Below, in pieces: positions 35,602-45,063 of a stretch of 64,000 bases of DNA; within the stretch, counting starts at the first letter, position 1; the number at the start of each line of letters is the position of its first letter. The position numbers and the translations under genes are program-made. Where the stretch lies: NCBI RefSeq assembly GCF_947500065.1, contig NZ_CANMQT010000001.1, forward strand, positions 992,001 through 1,056,000. The letters are read 5' to 3'. This stretch comes from an uncultured Aquimarina sp. (GTDB lineage Bacteria > Bacteroidota > Bacteroidia > Flavobacteriales > Flavobacteriaceae). The notes beneath the pieces were generated by a model. The model ran no database searches, was not told the origin of the DNA, and was given only the letters and a program-made list of their open reading frames with translations.

Positions 35602-36745
35602 TCCCTAACATTTTATAAGCCTCTTCTATATAAATAAAGAAGTCTTCACTAAAAGATCCTTGTGGCTGACCTCTGTGATGACCAAGACGTACAATAATTA
35701 CATTATCCTGAGGAATACTAATTACATATTGTCCTAAAATCCCGCGCATTACAAATATATCTTTGTTCATATGATCAGATAACCACAATCCATAGCCATA
35801 CATGTCATCATTTTCAAAACGTTTTTTTGTAATTAGTTTTGTGAATTCTTTAGGTAATATTTGTCTTCCTCCAAACTTTCCGTCGTTTTTAAACATCACT
35901 CCGAAACGAGCAAAATCTCGAGCATTACTAGCGATGCAACAATATGCTTTCTCCATTCCACTATCTTCACTATCCACCTGCCACAAAGCATCTTGTTCCA
36001 TACCCATTGGTTTCCAAAAACCCTCACTTAGATATGTTGATAAATTTTTACCGGTCGCTTTCTCAATTACCATTCCTAATAATTGAGTATTGCCACTTAA
36101 ATATCTAAACTCTTTTCCGGGTTCATCAATAATATCTAAACCATTCATTACTTCTCTAAGTTCAGGATCATAATACGCTCTTGCTGTTATAGAAAAAGGA
36201 CTTGTATAATGTTCTGTCCAATTTAATCCAGATGACATTGATGACAGATCTCCTACCGTTACTTTAGCCGCTAAACCTTCAGAAAACTTAGGCAAAAAAT
36301 CCCCAATTGGTTGATCCATGCTTTTGATATGTCCATCCATAATTGCTTTTCCTAGCAGTGCAGTTGTGATACTTTTTGCCATAGAAAATGAATTTGTTTT
36401 AGACTCCGTCCCATAGCCTTCTGCATAATTCTCATACCATATTTCATCATTTTTAATAATCATAAAAGCTACGGTTCCCATTGCCTCATTGGTAGCATTT
36501 AATCTTTCTGTAGGCGTTGCTTTATTATAATTGGCATGCAATTTCCAGGGAATAGGCGTATTTCCTTTTTCTATAGTATGATTATCAAAATAGGTGTAAT
36601 CATCTATATATGCTGTGGTATGACCTGTCATATATACCACACGAACTCCCTTAAGGATATAGTCGTAATCAAAAATATATAATAAAACTATGCAAAGTAG
36701 CAAGATAGCCACGAGGCCTTTAAGGAGCTTTTTAATGATTTTCAT
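35591..36745 (-). CDS. Serine hydrolase of the beta-lactamase/class C family
   Basis: A 384-residue membrane-anchored enzyme: one N-terminal helix (about 9-26) followed by a penicillin-binding/class C fold. The catalytic Ser121-x-x-Lys124 is seen in 'SMAKS' and the second motif lies near 'YLSGNTQ'. Members hydrolyse or transfer D-amino-acid peptides or esters; not all act on beta-lactams. It is cotranscribed with the PolB-type exonuclease gene by overlap, a pairing with no obvious functional link. Confidence 0.85.
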   Translation of the reverse strand: MKIIKKLLKGLVAILLLCIVLLYIFDYDYILKGVRVVYMTGHTTAYIDDYTYFDNHTIEKGNTPIPWKLHANYNKATPTERLNATNEAMGTVAFMIIKNDEIWYENYAEGYGTESKTNSFSMAKSITTALLGKAIMDGHIKSMDQPIGDFLPKFSEGLAAKVTVGDLSSMSSGLNWTEHYTSPFSITARAYYDPELREVMNGLDIIDEPGKEFRYLSGNTQLLGMVIEKATGKNLSTYLSEGFWKPMGMEQDALWQVDSEDSGMEKAYCCIASNARDFARFGVMFKNDGKFGGRQILPKEFTKLITKKRFENDDMYGYGLWLSDHMNKDIFVMRGILGQYVISIPQDNVIIVRLGHHRGQPQGSFSEDFFIYIEEAYKMLGNAS

Positions 36746-36817
36746 AAATCTAAAAATTTTGAAGCACTAAGTTATAAAAATAAACCTCATACTATCAATC
36801 CATTTTTGATCACAAAA

Positions 36818-36842
36818 AAAGAGCACTAAATTAGTGCTCTTT
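36818..36842 (-). terminator. Terminator after the M57-like protease gene
   Basis: AAAGAGCACTAA (36818-36829) pairs with TTAGTGCTCTTT (36831-36842). On the minus strand the stem is followed by a T-run (36813-36817). It lies 28 bp downstream of the stop of the protease gene. Confidence 0.85.
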
Positions 36843-36869
36843 GCTTAACAAATATTATGGATAATTAGC

Positions 36870-37805
36870 TTAGTAAAAGCTAGAATATAAATTTCTTAAA
36901 CCATTTTCATCAAAGAAATTCAATTCTCCATCAGTTTCTCCAAAACAAGCGTTCATAATAGAATCTTCTTGTTCGAGAATCCCTGGAATACTAGGTAATG
37001 TGCCAAAAATTCTTGCAGGAGGATTAGTTTCTACAGATGGTGCATCTTCTAACCCTTGGTCTACACAACTTTGTCTGCTATTCCAGTCTGTATGACGAAA
37101 ACCAATAGTATGCCCTAACTCATGTGTAATCAAATGTTCGATAGCATCAGGAAAATTTGCAGCATTCGAGCTTGCTCCAGGACTTATAAATAAGTAGTTT
37201 CCAGGGTTTCCATCAGCATCAGGAAAATCAGCAAAACCTCCAAAACCATTTAAGCTAAGATCTACTGCAATAGACGTTTCATAAAAGTTTGAATCAAAAT
37301 TAGGTGATGAACTAAAATCTGCTGTAAGCTTCAGTTTAGATCCCCAAACTGAATTCCAGTTTTCTACAGCATCTTTAACACCTTGCTGAGCAGCTTCAGA
37401 CAAACCTTCAACTATAGGAGTATCTCCATTAAAAATTTGATCTCCTGTATAGACAATAATGTTAACTTCTTGGTGGATATCTGTATCTATGATAAACTCT
37501 GTTTGATATTGTTTAGAAACACCATCTTTACTAGCAGGGATTTGCAAGAATCTATCTTTATCCATAGCCATATCTCCAGATGTAATTACTACTTGTCTAA
37601 TTGTTCCATCCAGATTTGCAACTTCTCTTACTTCGAATCCATTAGGATCTAATTTAAGTTCTAAAACCTTATTCAAAACGTCTTTTGGAAGTTGGCTCTC
37701 ATTTACCTCTTCAGCAATTTCCAATCCTTCATCAGAACAAGATGTAGTTGTAAGTAGCAGTGAGGTAAGCGCAACTGCTCCGATTCTTAAAAAATTCAAT
37801 TTCAT
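36870..37805 (-). CDS. M57-like (HEIGH-type) zinc metalloprotease lipoprotein
   Basis: A 311-residue exported protease with a lipoprotein signal (Cys23 in 'TTTSCSDEG'). The zinc motif HELGHTIGFRH (His228, Glu229, His232, His238) and the downstream 'SIMNACFG' Met-turn are clear. The N-terminal 110 residues may be a propeptide. It probably degrades proteins outside the cell or in the periplasm. It is monocistronic, ends at a strong hairpin, and has an inverted repeat 90 bp before its start that could be an operator. Confidence 0.85.
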   Translation of the reverse strand: MKLNFLRIGAVALTSLLLTTTSCSDEGLEIAEEVNESQLPKDVLNKVLELKLDPNGFEVREVANLDGTIRQVVITSGDMAMDKDRFLQIPASKDGVSKQYQTEFIIDTDIHQEVNIIVYTGDQIFNGDTPIVEGLSEAAQQGVKDAVENWNSVWGSKLKLTADFSSSPNFDSNFYETSIAVDLSLNGFGGFADFPDADGNPGNYLFISPGASSNAANFPDAIEHLITHELGHTIGFRHTDWNSRQSCVDQGLEDAPSVETNPPARIFGTLPSIPGILEQEDSIMNACFGETDGELNFFDENGLRNLYSSFY

Positions 37806-37894
37806 AGTATGTATCTTTATTTGAGTTAATTAGAATCAAAAGTAAAAGAGACATACAACTTTTTGTTGGTTGATTGTTTTAATGGTAGGTTTGG

Positions 37895-37919
37895 GTGTAT
37901 AAAACGTACTTTTATACAC
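37895..37919. promoter_or_regulatory. Inverted repeat upstream of the M57-like protease gene
   Basis: GTGTATAAAA (37895-37904) is exactly complementary to TTTTATACAC (37910-37919), with a 5-base centre. It has no T-run and lies 90 bp before the protease start, in the spacer after the LytTR regulator gene. It may bind a regulator or stabilise the end of the regulator mRNA. Confidence 0.5.
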
Positions 37920-38014
37920 ATTAAATAAAATTCAACCCTTCAAACTAGATAGTTAAAGCGCTGAATATTAACACTAAACAGAAAATAACATTAGGCGACC
38001 TATATAGATGTACT

Positions 38015-38773
38015 TTATAAAATATTCATTTTTTCGTAGAGTTCTTTCTTACCGTTTCTGGAGATTGGTAGCGATTTTCCATTTTTCATAATAACAGAAC
38101 CTCCTTGTTCTTTAACAAGAAAGTCAATATGACTAAGATTTACTAGATAGGATTTATGAATTCTTAAAAAGCCATAACCTTGTAATTTTGATTCAAAATG
38201 CTTTAAATTTTTAGAGATTACAATTTCTATTTCATCTTTCATCACAAAGGTGGTATAGTTTCCATCACTCACGCAATATAAGACATCAATGGTTTTTACA
38301 ATATGTACTCCTTTGGCGTCGGTTATGGATATTTTGGGAGTTTCCATTACTTTGGAATACAATTCCTTAAAATCATTTTCAATATTCTCTTTAGACTTTA
38401 ATTCATCTTTTAGTCTAAATGTTTTATCTATTACTTTAATCAAACGTTTAGGATCTACAGGTTTCAATAAATAATCTATTGCATCATATTGATAACCCTG
38501 TATGGCGTATTTATCAAAAGCAGTAACAAATACAATCTTAAACTCAATACTATCCAATTCATTTAAGATATCAAATACAGAGATCGCTCCCAATTGAATA
38601 TCTATAAAAATCAAATCAGGATTTAACTCTGATAATATAGAAAGAATGCTCTTTCGATCTTTAGCTTCTCCTATAATCTCTACTTGTGGACAATATGAAT
38701 CCAAAAGCATACGCATATTCTCTCTATCTTTTTTTTCATCATCGATGATTATACATTTGAGCTTATCTGTCAT
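38015..38773 (-). CDS. LytTR-family response regulator
   Basis: A 252-residue regulator with an N-terminal receiver (about 5-125; phospho-acceptor Asp58 in 'IFIDIQ', acidic pair at Asp11-Asp12, Lys near 'LLKPVD') and a LytTR DNA-binding domain (about 150-252, 'FLRIHKSYLVNLSHIDF'). It is activated by the kinase encoded just upstream; the start codon overlaps that gene's stop by 4 bp. The target genes are unknown. Confidence 0.92.
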   Translation of the reverse strand: MTDKLKCIIIDDEKKDRENMRMLLDSYCPQVEIIGEAKDRKSILSILSELNPDLIFIDIQLGAISVFDILNELDSIEFKIVFVTAFDKYAIQGYQYDAIDYLLKPVDPKRLIKVIDKTFRLKDELKSKENIENDFKELYSKVMETPKISITDAKGVHIVKTIDVLYCVSDGNYTTFVMKDEIEIVISKNLKHFESKLQGYGFLRIHKSYLVNLSHIDFLVKEQGGSVIMKNGKSLPISRNGKKELYEKMNIL

Positions 38774-40719
38774 ATATTTTCCTTTAATATCGGTAATGTT
38801 ATAATTACTTCCGTCCCTTTAGCATTTCCCACATCATCAAACAGATCGTTTATGAATACGCTGGCATTATCATCACCTACTTTACTTAAAATTCTTAATC
38901 GTTCATCTGTATTCCTAGTTGCAATAGATAAATGAATAGTATCATTTCCTTCTTTTTGTAATCGCTCTGCTTCATACCGACCAATTCCGTTATCCAATAC
39001 CTTACACACAACGGAATTCGATTCTTTTTGAAAAGAAACTGTTAGCAACCCTTTTTTATCAGCATGTGAAAACCCATGAATTATTGCATTCTCTATATAA
39101 GGTTGTACTACCATAGAGGGAAGCGTGGGATTGGCTTCAACTAATTTTTCATCAAGAATATACTTTATTTCAAAACTTTGATCAAACCGTTCTTGTTCAA
39201 TACTAATATAAGATTTTAGAATCTCTATTTCTTCCTTAAAACTAATATAGATACTATCAGAACTCGATAAAACATTTCGTATTAACCCAGAAAGCTCGGT
39301 CATATATTCGTTGGCTCTAAGGCTATCTTTTTTAAGAATGAAATTCTGTAGCGTACTAAATGAATTAAATAAAAAATGAGGATTCATCATAGATCTAAGT
39401 GACTTTAATCTATTTAAACTTAATTCTTCATTAAGCTGATGAAACCTAACTTTATTTTTATGTCCTCGGTACAGCAACACGGATACAGCAATGAGTAAAA
39501 ACGTTCCTAAAAAATAAATAAACAGCTTACTGTTACTTATTGCCTTCCCTATTTTAAGATTTTCTTGTTCTAAATCAGAAATTTGTTCTTCTTTAATATC
39601 TAGTAGCTTTTTGCTTTCTATCCTAGCTATTTCTTTACTGATTTTTATTTTATCCAATTGAGAAGTTAGCGGTTTTACTTCTCTTAGGAGCTTAATACTA
39701 GTAGCTAAATCCCCAATTTTCTCATAGGATTTAGACAAATCTTCTTTGGTAAGAATGATATCTGCAATATCATTTCTTTTAATATAGTATTCTTCTGCTA
39801 TTTTAAAATATTTAATAGCTTTTTTATAGTCTCCTAATTCATGATAAATCGATGCTAACGTATGCATCAAGGCCGGATATAAGCTATCTGTATCATTATT
39901 TGCAATGGCATCCAGATCTATGTTTGCATTGATAATTTCTAAGGCTTTTTCAGGGTTTCCTTTTAAAAAAAATGACCATGCCATGTTATTATATGCTAGA
40001 TTACATTCTCTAGATGTTTTATTATTAACACAATTTCGTGAAGCTAATTTTGAATAATATATTGTGGAGTCCGGTTGATCATTCCCAAATGATGCTGAAA
40101 TATTTACATACGAGATACCTTTTGTATACTCAGAATCTTCTTCTCTAAGATAATGAACTGCTTTTTTATAATCTTTTTTACTTTGATCATAGTCACCAAT
40201 AACCCGAAACAATGAACCTCTTGATGTTAACGCTTTCCAATATAGATTTTTATCATCCGTGTTTTCTAATAATTGCAAGGCCTGATTAAAGTATCCTAAC
40301 GCTTCTATAAATTGATTTTTTTTCTGTTGAAATTCTCCATAGCGAATAACACTTTTTATAATACAGTCTCTATCATCTATTTTGGTGCAATAACTATTTA
40401 TAAAATCAACGATTTTTTCAGCTTCATTATTTTTTCCCAATACCGCAGACTGAAATCGTTCTAACTTAAATCCTGTATCAAGAATAAGGTCTTTATCTCC
40501 AATTCTTCTTGCCAAACGAAACGCCTTTCTATAGATATCCTCTGCTTGGGTAAGATTTTTGGAATTGCTTAAACTATCCGCTTTCTTAATCAAAATACCA
40601 ATAGAATCATTCTCCTTAATCAAGGATCTATTCAGCTCTTTAGCTATCGGATTTTGCGCATACATATTAAAAAAAAGAAGCGTACAAATTACCGAGAGAT
40701 ATCTATATGTTTGTATCAT
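38770..40719 (-). CDS. TPR sensor histidine kinase (LytS type)
   Basis: A 649-residue protein. A signal peptide (about 1-21) leads into a periplasmic TPR array (about 60-370, 'DYDQSKKDYKKAVHYL', 'ELGDYKKAIKYFKIAEEYY'), a helix (about 400-420, 'LFIYFLGTFLLIAVSVLLYRG') and a His_kinase domain with 'NPHFLFNSF' (His448) plus an HATPase region ('PYIENAIIHGF', 'CKVLDNGIGR'). This is the LytS/YehU-type fold common in Bacteroidota. It phosphorylates the LytTR regulator whose gene overlaps by 4 bp. The signal sensed by the TPRs is unknown. Confidence 0.92.
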   Translation of the reverse strand: MIQTYRYLSVICTLLFFNMYAQNPIAKELNRSLIKENDSIGILIKKADSLSNSKNLTQAEDIYRKAFRLARRIGDKDLILDTGFKLERFQSAVLGKNNEAEKIVDFINSYCTKIDDRDCIIKSVIRYGEFQQKKNQFIEALGYFNQALQLLENTDDKNLYWKALTSRGSLFRVIGDYDQSKKDYKKAVHYLREEDSEYTKGISYVNISASFGNDQPDSTIYYSKLASRNCVNNKTSRECNLAYNNMAWSFFLKGNPEKALEIINANIDLDAIANNDTDSLYPALMHTLASIYHELGDYKKAIKYFKIAEEYYIKRNDIADIILTKEDLSKSYEKIGDLATSIKLLREVKPLTSQLDKIKISKEIARIESKKLLDIKEEQISDLEQENLKIGKAISNSKLFIYFLGTFLLIAVSVLLYRGHKNKVRFHQLNEELSLNRLKSLRSMMNPHFLFNSFSTLQNFILKKDSLRANEYMTELSGLIRNVLSSSDSIYISFKEEIEILKSYISIEQERFDQSFEIKYILDEKLVEANPTLPSMVVQPYIENAIIHGFSHADKKGLLTVSFQKESNSVVCKVLDNGIGRYEAERLQKEGNDTIHLSIATRNTDERLRILSKVGDDNASVFINDLFDDVGNAKGTEVIITLPILKENI

Positions 40720-40801
40720 AAGATAATATAATCATATCTATACTATATAAACAGAAAATACGGAGAGAACCCTAAATTATATTTCGTGAAGTTTACTAAA
40801 A

Positions 40802-41281
40802 TTAAAAAAGAGATTGTTGTTTCACAGGGTTTTCATGATCAAGCAACCATTTTTTTCGCCATAATCCTCCTGCGTATCCTGTAAGCGATCCATCGCTACC
40901 AATAACACGATGACACGGTACTACAACCCATAAAGGATTTTTTCCGTTAGCAGATGCGGCAGCTCTTATACATTTAGGATCTCCAAGTCGTTTCGCAATA
41001 TCCAGGTAACTTACAGTTTTCCCAAAAGGGATCTTAGATAACTCTTTCCATACTTTCTTTTGGAAATCAGTTCCTGATGGATTCAGTTTAATATCGAAGT
41101 TGTTTCTTTTTCCGTCAAAATAATCCTGTAATTGAGCGGTTGCTTCTTCCAAAACATCAGGAATCTTTGTAGAAGGTTTTTCTTTAGTATCTTCGGTTAT
41201 AGAAATCTTTGTAACACCATTTTCATCTCCTGATATAGAAGCAATCCCTAAAGGAGTTTCTATAAAAACGGTTTCAATCAT
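40802..41281 (-). CDS. ogt: Methylated-DNA-protein-cysteine methyltransferase
   Basis: A 159-residue DNA repair protein that removes alkyl groups from O6-alkylguanine by transferring them to Cys123 in 'VVPCHRVIGSDGSLTGYAGG'. The 'IRAAASANGKNPLW' helix-turn-helix segment is also typical. The size and single domain fit Ogt or the MGMT C-terminal type. Its start overlaps the CNNM gene stop by 4 bp. Confidence 0.92.
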   Translation of the reverse strand: MIETVFIETPLGIASISGDENGVTKISITEDTKEKPSTKIPDVLEEATAQLQDYFDGKRNNFDIKLNPSGTDFQKKVWKELSKIPFGKTVSYLDIAKRLGDPKCIRAAASANGKNPLWVVVPCHRVIGSDGSLTGYAGGLWRKKWLLDHENPVKQQSLF

Positions 41282-42396
41282 TCTTCTTTTTTATCGTCCA
41301 AAAGTCCCATACGACGGGCTCTGCTTTCCCAGTTTTTTCGGGCTAACTCCTGCATATTAGAATCTTGATCACTTTCATCCATAATTTCTAACCCAAGTAG
41401 TGTTTCGATTACATCTTCCATACTAACCACACCACTTATAGAACCATATTCATCTACAACCAAAGCGACATGCTCCTTATGTTCTACCAATTTTTCAAAC
41501 AAATTAGGAACGGGTACATCACGATCTACTACAAACATTTTTCGTTTAAGATCGCCTAATTTTTTAGCATGATGATCTTCTGCCATTTCTTTATAGACTT
41601 CATCTTTTAAGACATAGCCTGTTATGTTATCTGGGGTATCCGCAAAAACCGGAATTCTGGAAAAACGTAGATTTTTATTTGCTTCAAAAAACTCTTGAAC
41701 ATTTTGCTCTTCTGGAGCTATCTTCATTACACTTCTTGGTGTCATGATATCTTTTGCAAAAATGGCTTTAAAATTCAGAAGATTTCTGATTACTTTAGAT
41801 TCTGACTCTTCAAAAACGCCTTCTTCCTCAGCGATATCTGCCATAGCCGTAAAATCTTCTCTGCTTAGTACAGATCCGTGATGACCTTTGCCGCCAATAA
41901 GTTTTGTTGTTAATTGCAGAAGCCATAATATTCCAGTCCATTTTAGTGGCCAGATCAAAACGTTTAACGCTTTAGCGGTAAAGTTGGCTAATTGTTTCCA
42001 ATACGTAGCTCCTATGGTTTTGGGAATAATTTCTGATAAAACTAAGATAAAAATAGTCATAATAGAAGATACAACTCCAACCATTAGGTCTTCAGTCATT
42101 TCAACTCCAAGAACTGTGCGAGTGGCCGATCCATACATTTCGGCATAGGCTACTTTTGCTTGCACACCTACCAATATAGCTCCAACAGTATGTGCTATGG
42201 TATTGAGCGTTAAAATAGCGATAAGTGGTCTATCTACATCTTTCTTTAATTTTTCTAAAGAAGTTGCATATGCTTTTCCTTCTTTTTTCTTAACGTTAAG
42301 AAACGTAGGAGTGATACTCAATAAAACTGCCTCCAGAATTGAACATAAAAACGAAAAGAAAATAGATACGACTCCGTATACAAGTAGTAATGCCAT
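41278..42396 (-). CDS. CNNM/CorC-like transporter (DUF21 and CBS pair)
   Basis: A 372-residue membrane protein: a DUF21 four-helix domain (about 1-170), then a CBS pair (about 205-325, 'IMTPRSVMKIAPEEQ' and 'EHVALVVDEYGSISGVVSMEDVIE'). There is no C-terminal CorC_HlyC domain, which is shorter than some relatives. Relatives export or sense magnesium or cobalt. It is the first gene of a two-gene unit with ogt. Confidence 0.9.
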   Translation of the reverse strand: MALLLVYGVVSIFFSFLCSILEAVLLSITPTFLNVKKKEGKAYATSLEKLKKDVDRPLIAILTLNTIAHTVGAILVGVQAKVAYAEMYGSATRTVLGVEMTEDLMVGVVSSIMTIFILVLSEIIPKTIGATYWKQLANFTAKALNVLIWPLKWTGILWLLQLTTKLIGGKGHHGSVLSREDFTAMADIAEEEGVFEESESKVIRNLLNFKAIFAKDIMTPRSVMKIAPEEQNVQEFFEANKNLRFSRIPVFADTPDNITGYVLKDEVYKEMAEDHHAKKLGDLKRKMFVVDRDVPVPNLFEKLVEHKEHVALVVDEYGSISGVVSMEDVIETLLGLEIMDESDQDSNMQELARKNWESRARRMGLLDDKKEE

Positions 42397-42504
42397 GGTA
42401 TAAAATTAGTTTTGCTAAAGTACGGATTTGGTTAGCATTTGTAAAAAGAAAAGATGGCTTTTGATTATTTTAAAAAATATATCAAGTATGCTTTAAGATT
42501 CAAA

Positions 42505-43023
42505 TTACCAACCTACGTACTTTGGTGGTTTAATCTCTTTTAGATTTAAGTACACAATCAATTGTCCGCGATGGTGCGTTACGTGATCCTGAAGCAAATT
42601 CAGAATCTGAAGCTTCGATTTTGGACCAGCAAAAAAATCTACTTCAATTGTTAATGAATCTTTGGATGTATTATCTACTCGATCATAAACAACGTCAAAT
42701 GACTTTTTAAGTAATTTGATCAGATCTGCTTTAGACTCAGGAGCATTTTCTGAAAGTTTTTTACGATCGAACTCTTCATCAGAAAAGTAGGTGGTGCTTA
42801 ACCACAACATATTTCCACATATATGAAGCAATTGATTTTTAAAATCCATTTCACGTTCTGTAGGCTTAAAAGCATAATTCTCTTCTGGCATGGATTCGGC
42901 AATTGCCAATAAGTATTCCTTAGAATTATTCCATTTTTCGAGAAAAGCGGATTTAGGTGTTATTTGTTGAGACATGGCGGCATACGAAATAAGAAAAATA
43001 AGTATAAAAAAATGTTTCATCAC
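42505..43023 (-). CDS. DinB-family protein, exported
   Basis: A 172-residue DinB/YfiT-fold protein with an unusual N-terminal signal ('FILIFLISYAAMSQQ'), so it is probably periplasmic. The metal-site histidines appear in 'QLLHICGNMLWL' (about 64-75) and 'LLQDHVTHHRGQLIVYL'. Its activity is unknown; many relatives are thiol-dependent transferases. The start overlaps the cytochrome c gene stop by 4 bp, making this the last gene of a hemB-terB-cytochrome-dinB unit. Confidence 0.85.
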   Translation of the reverse strand: MMKHFFILIFLISYAAMSQQITPKSAFLEKWNNSKEYLLAIAESMPEENYAFKPTEREMDFKNQLLHICGNMLWLSTTYFSDEEFDRKKLSENAPESKADLIKLLKKSFDVVYDRVDNTSKDSLTIEVDFFAGPKSKLQILNLLQDHVTHHRGQLIVYLNLKEIKPPKYVGW

Positions 43024-43418
43024 TTAGCAACCACTTCGTTCATATATAATTCTATTGCCTTCAATTCTTCATCCGTAAATTTTTCTAAACGAATGAAGTT
43101 TGTTTTCATAACTGCATAATTATCTGGATCTACAATTGGATCTTTTTTCTGTCTTAGAAAACCTATGATATCACCATTTTCTTCTTTGTAGATTTTCATA
43201 ATTTCTATGACACTTGGCCCTATAGATTTTTTATCTACTCTATGACAAGAGTAGCAATTTCCTTTTCCTTTAAATAATTTTTTACCCAATTCGAATTCTG
43301 GAGATGTTGATTTTTTCTTGCCTCCGATGACGATTTTTTCTTTTTCGGGTTTCTTTTCTGATTGACAGCTAGTAGCGACAAAAGCTATACTTAAGAGTAC
43401 GATAAAAATGTTTTTCAT
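43020..43418 (-). CDS. Monohaem cytochrome c lipoprotein
   Basis: A 132-residue protein from the ATG at 43418. A lipoprotein-like signal ('IAFVATSCQSEKK') is followed by one haem-binding motif CYSCH ('GNCYSCHRVDKKSIGPS') and a downstream Met ('VMKTNF') as sixth ligand. It is a small electron carrier anchored in the envelope. A longer frame to 43451 adds 11 residues with no signal logic. It overlaps dinB by 4 bp and follows the TerB-like gene by 10 bp; hemB in the same unit makes the haem precursor. Confidence 0.85.
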   Translation of the reverse strand: MKNIFIVLLSIAFVATSCQSEKKPEKEKIVIGGKKKSTSPEFELGKKLFKGKGNCYSCHRVDKKSIGPSVIEIMKIYKEENGDIIGFLRQKKDPIVDPDNYAVMKTNFIRLEKFTDEELKAIELYMNEVVAK

Positions 43419-43428
43419 CTGTGTGATC

Positions 43429-43809
43429 TTATGAGTTAAATAAATTATCAATATCTTTTTTAAATCGTTCTAATAGATCTTTAGAGAAACTACTGATTAC
43501 TTTTTCTTCCTTAGAACCAATCCCATCTTTAGCTTCTGCTATTTTAGTCAGCGCATAAATCATAAAATCATATTCTTCATCTGGACCGTTATCCGAAAAA
43601 ACTTCAATAACTTTTTTATATAAAGTCTCAATATCATTCTGATTATCATTTTCATAATCAAAAGACCATTTAATTTCTTGTCCCTTTGGATGTGCTTGTA
43701 GGATTTCTTCCAGCGTTTTCACTTCTTCCTTCTGGATAACTCCATCGCTCATCGCGATTACGTATAATAATTCTCCAAAAGTCTGATACAATCGATCCCT
43801 ACTTACCAT
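43429..43809 (-). CDS. TerB-family protein
   Basis: A 126-residue all-helical acidic protein with TerB-like features ('AMSDGVIQKEEVKTLEEIL', 'IAEAKDGIGSKEEKVISSF'), the acidic helix pair that binds a metal in tellurite-resistance TerB. No tellurite genes are nearby; in Bacteroidota such proteins are often found alone. It lies 26 bp after hemB. Confidence 0.75.
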   Translation of the reverse strand: MVSRDRLYQTFGELLYVIAMSDGVIQKEEVKTLEEILQAHPKGQEIKWSFDYENDNQNDIETLYKKVIEVFSDNGPDEEYDFMIYALTKIAEAKDGIGSKEEKVISSFSKDLLERFKKDIDNLFNS

Positions 43810-43835
43810 AATACATGAATTTATATAAACTATTA

Positions 43836-44810
43836 TTAGCCTAAAAGTTTAACTACATCTTTAGCAAAATAACTAGCAATGATATGTGCTCCTGCTCTTT
43901 TAAAAGCGATTAACTGTTCCATCATTATTGCATCGTGATCAAGCCATCCTTTTTCTGCTGCTGCTTTCAGCATGGCATATTCACCACTTACCTGATACAC
44001 AGCTACTGGTACATCTACTGCATCGCGCACATCACGCAAAATATCCAGATATGCTAATCCTGGTTTTACCATCACAATATCGGCTCCCTCCTCTATATCC
44101 ATCAATGTTTCTTTTACCGCTTCATCCCTATTGGCAAAATCCATCTGATATGTTTTTTTATCTCCAAAACCTGGCGCAGAATCCAACGCATCCCTAAAAG
44201 GTCCATAAAAAGCTGAGGCATACTTGGCACTATAACTCATAATGCCTGTATTCTTATAGTTTTCCGTTTCCAAGAGTTCTCTAATCGCCAAAATTCTTCC
44301 ATCCATCATATCACTAGGTGCTACAAAATCTGCTCCTGCTTGCGCATGTGATAAAGACATCTTAGCTAACACCTCACACGTAGGGTCATTGACAATATAT
44401 CCATCCTCCACAATTCCATCATGTCCATAAGAAGAATAAGGATCTAGTGCCACATCGGTCATCACTAACATTTCTGGAGCAACATCTTTTACTGTTTTTA
44501 TGGCTCGCTGCATCAATCCATCTGGATTCAATGCCTCTGTTCCTTTATTATCCTTTAGGGTATCCGGTACTTTTACAAAAAGCAACACCGATTTCAATCC
44601 CATAGACCATAATTCACGTACTTCATTCTTAAGTAAGTCTAAACTATATCTATAATACCCAGGCATTGAGGTGATCTCTTCCTTTATATTATTACCTTCT
44701 ACTACAAAAAGGGGGACTAAAAAATCATTAGGAGTAATGGTATGTTCTCTAACTAAAGATCGAATCGAATCATTAGTTCGTAACCTTCTATTTCTACGGA
44801 GTTGATGCAT
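43836..44810 (-). CDS. hemB: Porphobilinogen synthase (delta-aminolevulinic acid dehydratase)
   Basis: A 324-residue enzyme that condenses two aminolevulinate molecules to porphobilinogen in haem biosynthesis. Both active lysines are visible ('MSYSAKYASAFYGPFRDA' and 'IVMVKPGLAYLDI'), with the conserved 'LMTDVALDPYSSYGHDG'-type metal-site region (here 'VMTDVALDPYSSYGHDGI'). It heads a leftward unit with TerB-like, cytochrome c and DinB genes. A 17-bp inverted repeat lies 65-175 bp upstream. Confidence 0.95.
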   Translation of the reverse strand: MHQLRRNRRLRTNDSIRSLVREHTITPNDFLVPLFVVEGNNIKEEITSMPGYYRYSLDLLKNEVRELWSMGLKSVLLFVKVPDTLKDNKGTEALNPDGLMQRAIKTVKDVAPEMLVMTDVALDPYSSYGHDGIVEDGYIVNDPTCEVLAKMSLSHAQAGADFVAPSDMMDGRILAIRELLETENYKNTGIMSYSAKYASAFYGPFRDALDSAPGFGDKKTYQMDFANRDEAVKETLMDIEEGADIVMVKPGLAYLDILRDVRDAVDVPVAVYQVSGEYAMLKAAAEKGWLDHDAIMMEQLIAFKRAGAHIIASYFAKDVVKLLG

Positions 44811-44875
44811 TAATAATGATAAGTGTTTATAGTTGTAAAGATAGGGATATATCTTTTATTTTATGACAGTGATAT

Positions 44876-44984
44876 TTAACTTAAGTTATTAGGTATTCTT
44901 TCTTATTAAAACAATAGTTTCCTCTCCCTCTGGTGAGAAGGAATCTTAACAAGATAATCAAAGGTTACTAATAACTTAAGTTAA
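44876..44984. repeat. 17-bp inverted repeat in the hemB/ABC divergent spacer
   Basis: TTAACTTAAGTTATTAG at 44876-44892 is exactly complementary to CTAATAACTTAAGTTAA at 44968-44984, with a 75-bp centre that includes CCTCTCCCTCTGGTGAGAAGG. It lies between the divergent hemB and ABC ATPase genes. It may border a small insertion or be a paired operator. Confidence 0.6.
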
Positions 44985-45063
44985 TTAGTTGAAATTCTGT
45001 AACAAATACAAAACATTTCATACTAACAATTCAATACATAAACTTTGCTAAACCTTATAGAAT

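Noticed and set aside
43429..43809. Tellurite resistance locus
   Set aside because: Only a TerB-like protein is present, without terC, terD or terZ genes, and it sits in a haem/cytochrome unit.
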